Positions 1 to 7,733 of a stretch of 64,000 nucleotides of DNA are shown here, one piece after another (the stretch's first letter is position 1; each line of letters begins with the position of its first letter). The translations under genes were made by a program, and so were the position numbers. The stretch is from Gammaproteobacteria bacterium. GTDB lineage: Bacteria; Pseudomonadota; Gammaproteobacteria; JAABTG01. A model generated the notes under the pieces. That model ran no database searches. It saw only the letters and a program-made list of their open reading frames with translations, and was not told the origin of the DNA. The DNA lies in contig JAXHLS010000002.1 in assembly GCA_034522055.1 (NCBI GenBank), forward strand, positions 1,798,001-1,862,000. Direction: 5' to 3'.

Positions 1-992
1 CCCAGCTCCAGCAGCATGAAGCCCAGCTGGCCGGCGGTAGACCAGGCCAGGGAACTCTTGATGGCGGTCTGGGTGAGCATGGCTAGGGAGGCCACCACCG
101 CGGTGACGAGGCCGACCACCGCGAGGGCTATGAGGGCGTGGCCGTCGGCCAGCAACAGCTCATGGGTGCGCAGTACCGCGATGGCGCCGCTGTAGACGAT
201 GCCGGCGTGGAGCAGGGCGGAGACCGGCGTCGGCGCCTCCATCACCTGCAGCAGCCAGCCGTGGAAGGGAAACTGGCCGCTCTTGAGGATGGTGTAGGCC
301 ACGATGAGCCAGGCGGCGAGATGGAACTGCCAGTCGAGGTCGCCGCCGGAGGCCGCGGCCGTCGCGGCGATGCCCTCGAAGGACACGTCCCCCCCGCCCG
401 CCGCGAGCAGCAGTGCCGCGGCCAGCAGGCAGCCATCGGCTACGCGGCTGAAGAGCAGCTTCTTGTGGGCCACCATCTGCGCCGGCAGCCGTTCCCGGTA
501 GTGGGTGAGCAGGCGGTTGAGGCCGGTACCGGTCACGACCACGGCGATGACGAACATCAGCAGGTTGCCCGCCATCACCACCAGCATGAAGGCACCCAGC
601 GTCAGGGCCAGCCAGCGGAAGAAACGCCCCTGCTCCGCCTCGCCCGCCAGGTAGTTGGTGCTGTAGCGGGCGATGATGGTGGCCAGCAGGGCCACCAGGC
701 CGAGGATGGTGAAGGTCAGGCGGTCGGCCAGCACCGACAGGGCCAGGGGCAGGCTGCCCGCATCCCGGCCCGCCACCACCAGGGTCGACGGCAGGGATGG
801 GGCCGCGAACTCCGCCCACAGCGCCGCGGCGAGGGTGGCGGCCAGGCCGGCCACGGCCGCGCCCTGCACCAGGCGGCCCATGGCCACGGGACGCCGGGCG
901 GCCAGGGCGGCGGGCAGGGCGGCGATCAGCAGCATCGCCGCGGGGGCGATGAGCAACAGATAGCCGGGTGAAATCGCGATGTCTTGGGACAC
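1..992 (-). CDS. dabB: DabB-like (NuoL-family) inorganic carbon transporter subunit, N-terminal part
   Basis: About 330 residues are visible and the gene runs off the left edge. It is a multi-spanning membrane protein of the proton-conducting NuoL/MrpA family. The stretch reading FPFHGWLLQVMEAPTPVSAL followed by LHAG, then LAWSTAGQLGF, matches the DabB branch (partner of DabA in the DAB bicarbonate accumulation system) better than respiratory NuoL. A polar segment LLTHYRERLPAQMVAHKKLL is also typical of DabB. I chose a GTG start at 992 because a GAGGGGG ribosome-binding site lies about 5-9 bases upstream. DabB is thought to use the proton gradient to drive DabA-catalysed CO2 hydration; dabA would lie beyond the left edge. 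The RuBisCO genes in the same window support this role. An ordinary NuoL-like subunit is the alternative. Confidence 0.72.
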   Translation of the reverse strand, partial: MSQDIAISPGYLLLIAPAAMLLIAALPAALAARRPVAMGRLVQGAAVAGLAATLAAALWAEFAAPSLPSTLVVAGRDAGSLPLALSVLADRLTFTILGLVALLATIIARYSTNYLAGEAEQGRFFRWLALTLGAFMLVVMAGNLLMFVIAVVVTGTGLNRLLTHYRERLPAQMVAHKKLLFSRVADGCLLAAALLLAAGGGDVSFEGIAATAAASGGDLDWQFHLAAWLIVAYTILKSGQFPFHGWLLQVMEAPTPVSALLHAGIVYSGAIAVLRTHELLLADGHALIALAVVGLVTAVVASLAMLTQTAIKSSLAWSTAGQLGFMLLEL

Positions 993-1119
993 TTGACCCC
1001 CTCGGGGCAGGGTCGGGACCCTGCCGTCCTGCTTAGGATGTAGTCAGGAGTTTAGGGACGTGCGCCATTGGGTCTACTAGATGTTTTCCATTATTTCCAT
1101 CGACCCAACGCTATGAATC

Positions 1120-1440
1120 GTGGGCCTCGCCCATGCCCCGGAGCACGAGTACTGCGTGTTCATCGACAACGACGTGGTGGTGGGGCCCGGCTGGCTGGTG
1201 GCCTTGGAACGCTGCGCCGGCGAGACGGGCGCGGCCATATCGGGCCCCCTGTACCTCGAGGGGCCGGCGGACCCGCTCCGGGTCCACACGGCCGGCGGCC
1301 GGCTGGCGTGGAATACCGTGGAGGGGGTGGCGCGGCGTGATCCGGCGGCTGCCGCGGGGCTCGGGAAGCCCCTGAGCGAGCGCACGGTCCCCGGTGTAGG
1401 ACGGGGCTTGGAGTCGGCGTTACACGAAGAGGCCGGCTAC
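1120..1440 (+). pseudogene. Glycosyltransferase family 2 remnant
   Basis: From a GTG at 1120 the frame reads HEYCVFIDNDVVVGPGWL and continues ISGPLYLEG. This resembles the DxD-containing segment of a family 2 glycosyltransferase: a hydrophobic strand, the acidic DND metal/nucleotide-sugar motif, then a tryptophan. The N-terminal nucleotide-binding portion is absent, and similarity fades after about residue 75. Beyond that the frame merely reads antisense to dksA. No ribosome-binding site precedes the GTG. I read it as a decayed gene fragment; the end coordinate is approximate. The adjacent 993-1119 has no gene that I can see. Confidence 0.35.
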
Positions 1441-1530
1441 GGCGCTATGGTGGCGGCTTGGCCGCCGCTGCTCGTGGCCGTGACGCCACCCCTGCTGCCT
1501 GGCCTGGGGCTACGGCAGGCCGGCTCGTCC

Positions 1531-1971
1531 TCAGTGCTCGGTGTTGTACTGGCGCTGTTTCTTCTCCCGCTGTTCCTGGGCCTCCACCGACAATGTGGCT
1601 ATGGGACGGGCCTCGAGGCGGGCCAGGCCGATCTCCTCGCCCGTGTCCTCGCAGTAGCCGTAGCTGCCGTCGTCGATGCGCCTCAGGGCCGCGTCGATCT
1701 TCGGCACCAGTTTGCGGTAGCGGTCGCGGGTGCGCAGTTCGAGGATGTTGTCGGATTCCTGGCTGGCCCGATCCGCCTCGTCTCCCACGGAACGCCCTTC
1801 GCCTTCGTTACGCAGGTGCTCCAGGGTACGCTGGGACTCGTCGAGCAGGGATTGGCGCCATTCGAGGAGCTTGCCGCGGAAGTAGGTGAGCTGGCGCGGG
1901 TTCATATACTCCTCGTCGGGGCTGGGCTTGTAGTCTGGCGGCAGTTTCTCTTCTTCTCTGGGCATGATCAT
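1531..1971 (-). CDS. dksA: DksA-family RNA polymerase-binding transcription factor, cysteine-poor type
   Basis: A 146-residue DksA/TraR-family protein. DksA inserts a coiled coil into the RNA polymerase secondary channel and works with ppGpp to adjust rRNA and amino-acid promoters. The tip motif DEADRA (residues 64-69, the DxxDxA motif) is intact. The zinc-finger region at residues 107-131 reads Cys-x2-Thr-x17-Ser-x2-Ala, so three of the four canonical cysteines are replaced. The ATG at 1971 is followed by a second ATG at 1965, and neither has a strong ribosome-binding site, so either may be the start. The divergent M23 peptidase gene begins about 240 bases away. The family assignment is firm; zinc-independence is inference. 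Confidence 0.93.
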   Translation of the reverse strand: MIMPREEEKLPPDYKPSPDEEYMNPRQLTYFRGKLLEWRQSLLDESQRTLEHLRNEGEGRSVGDEADRASQESDNILELRTRDRYRKLVPKIDAALRRIDDGSYGYCEDTGEEIGLARLEARPIATLSVEAQEQREKKQRQYNTEH

Positions 1972-2208
1972 CGAACCACTACATGGTTTGGGGCCGGGGG
2001 CCGTTGAACGGAGCCTTGACGCCGGTCCACGCCGGGGTGAAGGTGCCGGGCCGGCGACTGCGTATCATGTCATCCTGGGACGTAAATTTAGCACCTGACG
2101 GCGCCGGCCGGTCGATAACATAGGGCCTTTTGGTTGCCGATACAAAGTTCCGGCGTCCGGCGGTGCCGGCGAAGCGGCCCACGTGGGGTCAAAGAGCGAG
2201 GTCATCCA

Positions 2209-3072
2209 ATGACAAATTTCGTGAAAGGGCTGGTGGGCGCGGCCCTGGGAGTGGCGGCGATGGCCGCCACGGCCCTCGAGTTGTCCGGGCCCCTGGTCCA
2301 GGGCGCGCTGGTCCAGGGCCGCGTGGACCCCGGGGCCCGGGTGGCCTTCAACGACCGGCCGTTGCGGGTATCGGACGAGGGCGTCTTCGTCTTCGGCCTG
2401 GGACGCGACGCGCCGGCTGCCGGGGTCATCCGGGTAACCCATGCCGACGGCGGCACGGAGGAGCGGCGCCTGGCCATCCGCCAGCGGGACTACGAGATCC
2501 AGCGCATCGACGGCCTGCCGCCGCGCAAGGTAACCCCCCCGGCGGCTGCACTGGAACGTATCCGGGCGGAGGCCAGGCAGGCCCGCGAGGCCCGGCGGCG
2601 GGACGCCCCCCGTACCGATTTCCTCGGCGGCTTCCAGTGGCCCGTGGAGGGTATCATCACGGGGGTCTACGGCTCCCAGCGCATCCTCAACGGCGAGCCG
2701 CGCCGGCCCCATTACGGCATCGATATCGCGGCCCCCACGGGTACGCCGGTGCGGGCACCGGCCGGCGGCGTGGTGACGCTGGTCCACGAGGATATGTTCT
2801 TCTCCGGGGGCACCCTCATCGTGGACCACGGCCACGGCGTGTCCTCCACCTTTCTTCATCTGGAACGCATCCTGGTGGCCGAGGGGGAGCGGGTCCGCCA
2901 GGGCGACGTCATCGCCGAGGTGGGCGCCACCGGGCGGGTCACCGGGGCCCACCTGGACTGGCGCATGAATCATTTCAGCGAACGCCTGGACCCGGTCCTG
3001 GTGGCCGGTCCCATGCCCTCGTCGGGTGGTGGAAAGGGTCCCGCGCCGGAACAGGCTGAAGGCGAGCGATAG
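2209..3072 (+). CDS. Secreted M23-family (LytM-like) metallopeptidase
   Basis: A 287-residue peptidase of the LytM/M23 family, which cleaves or regulates cleavage of peptidoglycan cross-bridges in the periplasm. The start at 2209 is chosen over an in-frame upstream ATG (2134) because GAGCGAGG precedes it and a signal peptide follows directly (basic residue, hydrophobic core, cleavage near residue 22). A beta-rich N-terminal domain and a basic linker lead to the catalytic domain at about residues 140-270. HYGID and HGHG are present, but the usual HxH motif reads GAHLDW, with Asp where the second zinc-binding His is normally found. The gene lies 14 bases before bioA and may be co-transcribed with it. 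Whether it is an active hydrolase or an amidase activator cannot be told. Confidence 0.88.
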   Translation: MTNFVKGLVGAALGVAAMAATALELSGPLVQGALVQGRVDPGARVAFNDRPLRVSDEGVFVFGLGRDAPAAGVIRVTHADGGTEERRLAIRQRDYEIQRIDGLPPRKVTPPAAALERIRAEARQAREARRRDAPRTDFLGGFQWPVEGIITGVYGSQRILNGEPRRPHYGIDIAAPTGTPVRAPAGGVVTLVHEDMFFSGGTLIVDHGHGVSSTFLHLERILVAEGERVRQGDVIAEVGATGRVTGAHLDWRMNHFSERLDPVLVAGPMPSSGGGKGPAPEQAEGER

Positions 3073-3086
3073 GGGGTATCGGGCCC

Positions 3087-4421
3087 ATGGCGCAGCAGCC
3101 GGACGGGTACTACCGGGAATTGGTGGAAGGCGACCGCCGCCACCTCTGGCATCCCTTCACCCAGGAGAAGACGGCACCGGACCCGGTGCCCATCGTCTCC
3201 GGGCGCGGTATCGAACTCACGGATGCCGCCGGCAACACCTACCTGGACATGATCTCCTCCTGGTGGGTGAACATTCATGGTCACGCCCATCCCCACATCG
3301 CCGGGGCCATCGCCCGCCAGGCCGCGACGCTGGAACAGGTCATCTTCGCCGGCTTCACCCATCCTCCGGCGGTGGCCCTGGCAACGGCCCTGGCGCGGTT
3401 GCTGCCGGGGGATCTGGAGCGGGTCTTCTTCTCCGACGACGGCTCCACGGCGGTGGAGGTGGCCCTCAAGATGGCGCTGCAGTTTCATCTCAACCAGGGC
3501 CGGCCCCGTACCCGGTTCCTGGCCTTCGAGGGTGGCTACCACGGCGATACCGTGGGGGCCATGTCGGCGGGCCGGTCGTCGGGCTTCTTCGGGGCCTTCG
3601 AATCCATGATGTTCCGGGTGGACACCCTGCCGTTTCCCCACACCTGGCAGGGTGATGACGAGGTGGAACGTAAGGAGGAGGCCGCCCTGGCGGCCCTGGA
3701 CACCTATCTGGAGCGTTTCGGCGACGACACTGCGGCCATGATCCTGGAGCCCCTGGTGCAGGGTGCGGGGGGCATGCGCATGTGCCGTCCGGGATTCGTC
3801 CATCGGCTGGCGGCGCGGCTACGGGAGGCGGGCGTGCTGGTCATCTTCGATGAGATCATGACGGGCTTCGGCCGCACCGGCAGCCTCTTCGCCTGCCGGG
3901 CCTGTGACGTGACGCCGGACATGATCTGCCTGTCCAAGGGCCTGACGGGGGGCTTCCTGCCCCTGGCGGTGACGGTGGCCCGGGAGCCCATCTATCAGGG
4001 CTTCTACGCGGATGATTTCGACAAGGCCCTGATCCACGGCCATTCCTACACCGCCAATCCCATCGGCTGTGCCGCCGCCCTGGCCTCCCTCGAACTCACC
4101 GAGTCCTCCGACACCGCCGCGCGCCTGGCGGCCATCGCCGCTTGGCATGGAGAGTTCATGGCCGCGGCCCGCGACTGGCCCGGGGTGGCGCGCGCGCGGG
4201 TGACGGGCACCATCGCGGCCCTCGACGTGGAAGTCGCGGGAGCCGGTTATCGCGCCGCGGTGGGGCCATGTCTCAAGGCCTTCTTCATGGAGCGGGGCTT
4301 CCTCATCCGCCCCCTGGGCAACGTGGTGTACCTGATGCCACCCTACTGCGTCACCCGGGAGCAGTTGGCCCGGGCCTACGAGGTCATCGGCGAGGGCATC
4401 GCCCGCTGCCGGGGGGCGTGA
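3087..4421 (+). CDS. bioA: Adenosylmethionine-8-amino-7-oxononanoate aminotransferase (biotin synthesis)
   Basis: A 444-residue class III PLP-dependent aminotransferase. BioA transfers the amino group of S-adenosylmethionine to KAPA to give DAPA, the antepenultimate step of biotin synthesis in the cytosol. Family hallmarks are the N-terminal RHLWHPFTQ, the substrate-site SWWVNIHGHAHP, GSTAVEVALKMA at the PLP phosphate site, FDEIMTGFGRTG with the cofactor-binding Asp, and the Schiff-base lysine in CLSKGLTGG at about residue 284. Length is normal for BioA. It follows the M23 gene closely and is not next to other bio genes here, so in this genome the pathway genes are dispersed. The convergent phasin gene lies downstream. 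Confidence 0.95.
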   Translation: MAQQPDGYYRELVEGDRRHLWHPFTQEKTAPDPVPIVSGRGIELTDAAGNTYLDMISSWWVNIHGHAHPHIAGAIARQAATLEQVIFAGFTHPPAVALATALARLLPGDLERVFFSDDGSTAVEVALKMALQFHLNQGRPRTRFLAFEGGYHGDTVGAMSAGRSSGFFGAFESMMFRVDTLPFPHTWQGDDEVERKEEAALAALDTYLERFGDDTAAMILEPLVQGAGGMRMCRPGFVHRLAARLREAGVLVIFDEIMTGFGRTGSLFACRACDVTPDMICLSKGLTGGFLPLAVTVAREPIYQGFYADDFDKALIHGHSYTANPIGCAAALASLELTESSDTAARLAAIAAWHGEFMAAARDWPGVARARVTGTIAALDVEVAGAGYRAAVGPCLKAFFMERGFLIRPLGNVVYLMPPYCVTREQLARAYEVIGEGIARCRGA

Positions 4422-4435
4422 CCAGGGGGGCGGGC

Positions 4436-4460
4436 AAAAAAAACCCCGGCAGGGCCGGGG
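4436..4460 (-). terminator. Intrinsic terminator of phaP
   Basis: A CCCCGGC/GCCGGGG hairpin (4444-4460) is preceded on the plus strand by eight A residues (4436-4443). These become the U-tract for minus-strand transcripts leaving phaP. The plus strand lacks a T-run after the hairpin, so it serves bioA poorly. Confidence 0.85.
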
Positions 4461-4490
4461 TCTTGGGGTGCTTCGCGGCGGAAACGTTTT

Positions 4491-4859
4491 TCACGCGGCC
4501 TGCTTGGGAGAGGCCTTCTTGACCTCCCCGGCCGCCTGGGCGAAGCCCTTCTCGTAGGCCTTCACCAGCTCGTCGCGGGTGCCCGTGAGGACTTCCACGG
4601 ATTCGCGGCTCTGGGCCACGGCGGACTGGGAGGCGTCCTGGGCCATATCCATCTGCACGTCGACCACGTCCTTGTAACCCTTGGCCTCGGCCAGGCGCCT
4701 GGCCTGGGCGAACCCCTTCTCCACGGCCTCGCTCCACGCCTTGGTTTGGGCGGCCGTGAGGCGGTCGAAGGCGCGCATGTTGATGTCGGCCAGTTGGCGG
4801 CCGAAATCGTAGGCCTGGCGGCCCGCGTCGTTCATGGTATCGAAGTATTGCTTGTTCAT
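4491..4859 (-). CDS. phaP: Phasin (PHA granule-associated protein)
   Basis: A 122-residue protein that is predominantly alpha-helical and amphipathic, with the phasin-2 pattern (repeated Ala/Gln/Glu heptads, WSEAVEKGFAQARRLAE, and a closing KAYEKGFAQAAGEV). Phasins coat PHB granules and control their number and size. The start at 4859 has a textbook AAGGAGG site six bases upstream. It is the last gene of the minus-strand pha cluster. An 116-base gap from phaB, two palindromes and its own terminator suggest it is a separate, PhaR-regulated unit. C-terminal residues are Lys/Ala rich. Confidence 0.9.
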   Translation of the reverse strand: MNKQYFDTMNDAGRQAYDFGRQLADINMRAFDRLTAAQTKAWSEAVEKGFAQARRLAEAKGYKDVVDVQMDMAQDASQSAVAQSRESVEVLTGTRDELVKAYEKGFAQAAGEVKKASPKQAA

Positions 4860-4891
4860 GAGTAGCCTCCTTGACGGCTTGTCTGCAATCA

Positions 4892-4923
4892 TGCTGCGAT
4901 GCAGCATTTGTTGCATTGCAGCA
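4892..4923. promoter_or_regulatory. Two tandem PhaR-like operator palindromes upstream of phaP
   Basis: TGCTGC-GAT-GCAGCA (4892-4906) and TGTTGC-ATT-GCAGCA (4909-4923) are two 15-base palindromes with three-base spacers, centred 17 bases apart. They lie 33-64 bases upstream of the phaP start. PhaR proteins of Paracoccus and Rhodobacter are known to bind TGC/GCA-rich palindromes near phasin promoters. Assignment to PhaR is inference from this and from the phaR gene 1 kb away. Confidence 0.7.
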
Positions 4924-4975
4924 TAGCCCCGCCGGGGGGGGCTGTCAAGGGTCCCGAGGCGGAAAGTCCTCTCCC

Positions 4976-5719
4976 TCAACCCATGCGGAATCCGCCGTTG
5001 ACCGACAGGTCGGTGCCCGTGATGTAGGCCGCATCCTCGCTGGCCAGGAACGCCACACAGGCCGCTACCTCGTCGGGCCGGCCCATGCGGCCGACGGGCA
5101 CGCTGGCGACGATCTGGGCCAGGATCTCCTCGCCCATGTCGGCGGTCATGGCGGTCTCCACGTAGCCCGGCGATACGGTGTTCACGGTGACCCCCTTGGC
5201 CGCGGTCTCCCGCGCCAGGGCCATGGTGAAGCCGTGGACGCCGGCCTTGGCGGCCGAGTAGTTGGTCTGGCCGAACTGGCCCTGCTGGCCGTTGACCGAA
5301 GAGATGTTGACGATGCGGCCCCAGCCCCGGGAGGTCATGCCTTCCACCACCTGCTTGCTGACGTTGAAGACGCTGAACAGGTTGGTCTCGATGACCGCCC
5401 GCCATTGCTCCGGCTCCATCTTGCGGAAGGACTTGTCGCGGGTGATGCCGGCGCAGTTCACCAGTACATCCACCGCGCCCACCTCGGCCTCCAGCGCCTG
5501 CACCATGCGCCGGCTGTCCTCGAAGTCCGCCACGTCACCGGAGGCGAGGGCGAACTCGAAGCCCTTCTCCCGTTCCGCCTGTTGCCAGGCATCGGCCTCC
5601 TCTTTCAGGGCGGGCAGATAATTGGCCACCACCGTCATGCCCTCGCTCGCCAGCCGGCGGCAGATGGCCGTGCCGATGCCCCCGATGCCTCCCGTTACCA
5701 ACGCCACACGCTTGCTCAT
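4976..5719 (-). CDS. phaB: Acetoacetyl-CoA reductase
   Basis: A 247-residue short-chain dehydrogenase that reduces acetoacetyl-CoA to (R)-3-hydroxybutyryl-CoA with NADPH, the second step of PHB synthesis. The cofactor motif TGGIGGIG is at residues 9-16, NCAG follows at about residue 88, and the catalytic Ser and YSAAK lie within NISSVNGQQGQFGQTNYSAA. It ends in GGFRMG, the usual end for PhaB. Length and sequence are closer to PhaB than to FabG. It lies between phaR and phaP. The preceding intergenic region (5720-5830) contains a strong GC hairpin around 5796-5818 but no U-tract. Confidence 0.94.
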   Translation of the reverse strand: MSKRVALVTGGIGGIGTAICRRLASEGMTVVANYLPALKEEADAWQQAEREKGFEFALASGDVADFEDSRRMVQALEAEVGAVDVLVNCAGITRDKSFRKMEPEQWRAVIETNLFSVFNVSKQVVEGMTSRGWGRIVNISSVNGQQGQFGQTNYSAAKAGVHGFTMALARETAAKGVTVNTVSPGYVETAMTADMGEEILAQIVASVPVGRMGRPDEVAACVAFLASEDAAYITGTDLSVNGGFRMG

Positions 5720-5830
5720 ACCCTTGTCTCCAGTCCTATGGTCATATCAATGAATGGCAGTCCGCCTGGCGGCGGATTACCGGGATGCCGCCTGGTCGCG
5801 GCCCGGTGCCGGGCCGGCGGCAGCGAATGC

Positions 5831-6331
5831 TCACCTTTTCGGGTCCGGATCCTCCGTATTGTCTTTTTCCCGCCCCCCGAGTCCGTAAATCCTGAGGGCG
5901 TTCTCCTGCATTTCCCGCCACGTTTCCAGATTCTTTTGGGTGAGTTCCGAGAACGCCTTCAAGGGGTCGTCGGTGCCCAGGGCGCTGCGTACCTGCTGCT
6001 GGTACAGGGATTGCTGCTGCAGGAACATGTCGAAGCTCTTCTCCATGTGCTCATGGAATACGCCGGGTACCGCACCCTGGTAGAGGCGGATGAGCTTTGC
6101 CAGCAGGTCGGTGGAGAACAGGGGGGAATCGCTGTTCTCCTGCTCGGTGATGATCTGCATCAGGATCTGGCGGGTGATCTCCTCCTCGCTGATGGAGTCG
6201 AAGACCTGGATCTGCTCTCCCTCCAGCAGCAGCTCGCGGATGCGGGCGAGGGTGACGTATTTGCTGTCCGTGGTGTCGTAGAGCCTGCGGTTGGGGTACT
6301 TCTTGATGATCCTGGGTTTCTTTGACGTCAT
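5831..6331 (-). CDS. phaR: PHB synthesis repressor PhaR
   Basis: A 166-residue regulator with the diagnostic N-terminal PHB/PHA accumulation DNA-binding domain (IIKKYPNRRLYDTTDSKYVT) followed by the accumulation-regulatory domain (about residues 70-110, LLAKLIRLYQGAVPG). PhaR binds both DNA and nascent PHB. It represses phaP and other pha genes until granule surface is available. Its likely operators are the palindromes upstream of phaP (4892-4923) and phaE (10139-10154). It sits inside the cluster between phaA and phaB. The acidic C-terminus (after about residue 155) is variable in the family. Confidence 0.95.
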   Translation of the reverse strand: MTSKKPRIIKKYPNRRLYDTTDSKYVTLARIRELLLEGEQIQVFDSISEEEITRQILMQIITEQENSDSPLFSTDLLAKLIRLYQGAVPGVFHEHMEKSFDMFLQQQSLYQQQVRSALGTDDPLKAFSELTQKNLETWREMQENALRIYGLGGREKDNTEDPDPKR

Positions 6332-6458
6332 GCCGGCGCTGTCACCTCTGGAAGGGGGCTCGTGGGGTGGGTGGCCGCAGGGGCAGGAACAGGCCCGCCG
6401 CGGCCACGGTGGGAAGAACGATGCTGAACCACCCGGCGAGGGCGTGCAAGGCGGGCCG

Positions 6459-7634
6459 TCAGGGCCGTTCCACGCACAGCGCGATGCCCATGCCGCCGCC
6501 GATGCACAGGGTAGCGAGGCCGCGCCGGGCGTCGCGGCGACGCATCTCGTGGAGCAGGGTCACCAGGGCGCGGGCGCCCGAGGCGCCGATGGGGTGCCCG
6601 AGGGCCACGGCGCCGCCGTTCACGTTCACCCGCTCCAGGTCCCAGCCCATGTCCCGGTTGACCGCCATGGCCTGGGCGGCGAAGGCCTCGTTGGCCTCGA
6701 TGAGGTCCAGGTCATCCACACCCCAGCCCGCCTTCTCCAGGGCCTTGCGGCTGGCGGGTATGGGGCCCGTGCCCATGAAGGCCGGGTCGACACCGGCGGT
6801 GGCCCAGGAGACGATGCGGGCCAGGGGCTGGAGGCCCCGGCGCTCGGCCTCCGCCGCCGACATCACGAGCACCGCGGCGGCGCCGTCGTTGATGCCGGAG
6901 GCGTTGCCCGCCGTTACCGTGCCGTCGGGGGAGAAGGCGGGGCGGAGCTTGGCGAGTCCTTGGGCGGTGGTGCCGGCGCGCGGGAACTCGTCGGTATCCA
7001 CCACCGTATCGCCCTTACGGCCCTTGATGGTCACCGGCACGATCTCCTCCTGGAAGCGACCGGCCTTCTGGGCCGCCTCGGCCTTCTGCTGGGAGGCGGC
7101 CGCAAACTCGTCCTGGGCCGTGCGGTCCAGCCCCCACTCGCGGGCGATGTTCTCGGCCGTGTTGCCCATGTGGCACTGGTTCATGGCGCACCACAGGCCG
7201 TCGCTGATCATGGTATCCACCAGGCTGGCGTCGCCCATCTTGGTGCCGTCGCGCAGGTGGATGGCGTGGACGGCGCGGCTCATGCTCTCCTGGCCGCCGG
7301 CCAGCATCACGGTGGCGTCCCCGAGTTGGATGGCCTGGTGGGCGAGGGCCACGGCCCGCAGGCCGGAGCCGCAGACCTGGTTGATGCCGTAGGCGGTGGC
7401 CTCGGCCGGCAGGCCGGCACCGAGGGCGGCCTGGCGGGCCGGGTTCTGACCCTGGCCGCCGGTGAGCACCTGGCCGAGGACCACCTCGGAGACCTCGGTG
7501 GGGGCCACGCCGGCCCGCCTCAGCACCTCGCCGATGACGATGGTGCCCAACTCGGATGCGGGCAGGGACGACAGCCCGCCGTTGAAGTTGCCGATGGCGG
7601 TGCGGGCACCGGCGACGATTACGGTATCGGTCAT
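6459..7634 (-). CDS. phaA: Acetyl-CoA acetyltransferase (beta-ketothiolase)
   Basis: A 391-residue biosynthetic thiolase that condenses two acetyl-CoA to acetoacetyl-CoA, the entry step to PHB. The acylated cysteine is in [14 protein letters not shown] (about residue 88). The catalytic His is in [16 protein letters not shown] and the second Cys in LCIGGGMG near the C-terminus. A good AGGAG site lies upstream of the ATG at 7634. Length matches PhaA. It is third in the cluster, after phaC. A GC hairpin at 7698-7724 in the phaC-phaA gap may protect or segment the transcript. Confidence 0.95.
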   Translation of the reverse strand: MTDTVIVAGARTAIGNFNGGLSSLPASELGTIVIGEVLRRAGVAPTEVSEVVLGQVLTGGQGQNPARQAALGAGLPAEATAYGINQVCGSGLRAVALAHQAIQLGDATVMLAGGQESMSRAVHAIHLRDGTKMGDASLVDTMISDGLWCAMNQCHMGNTAENIAREWGLDRTAQDEFAAASQQKAEAAQKAGRFQEEIVPVTIKGRKGDTVVDTDEFPRAGTTAQGLAKLRPAFSPDGTVTAGNASGINDGAAAVLVMSAAEAERRGLQPLARIVSWATAGVDPAFMGTGPIPASRKALEKAGWGVDDLDLIEANEAFAAQAMAVNRDMGWDLERVNVNGGAVALGHPIGASGARALVTLLHEMRRRDARRGLATLCIGGGMGIALCVERP

Positions 7635-7733
7635 GGGGTTCTCTCTCCTGATGTTCGCGGGGGCCCAGCGCCCCGGGGTCTGCGGGCTATCGCTTGAACG
7701 GGGCCGCGGCGGCCCGGGCCCCGTCGGTCCTTC

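Noticed and set aside
138-971. Long plus-strand reading frame of 277 residues
   Set aside because: Antisense to the dabB-like gene; composition (Gln/Gly/Arg-rich, no hydrophobic pattern) is that of a GC-rich shadow frame.
4871-6325. Plus-strand frame of 484 residues across phaB and phaR
   Set aside because: Both strands cannot be supported; minus-strand phaB and phaR have full catalytic and DNA-binding motifs.
6342-6449. 35-residue minus-strand frame after phaA with one hydrophobic segment (TTG start)
   Set aside because: In frame beyond the phaA stop, with no ribosome-binding site; could be read-through sequence only.
6291-7697. Plus-strand frame of 468 residues across phaA
   Set aside because: Shadow of phaA; low-complexity Gly/His/Ala translation with no domain.
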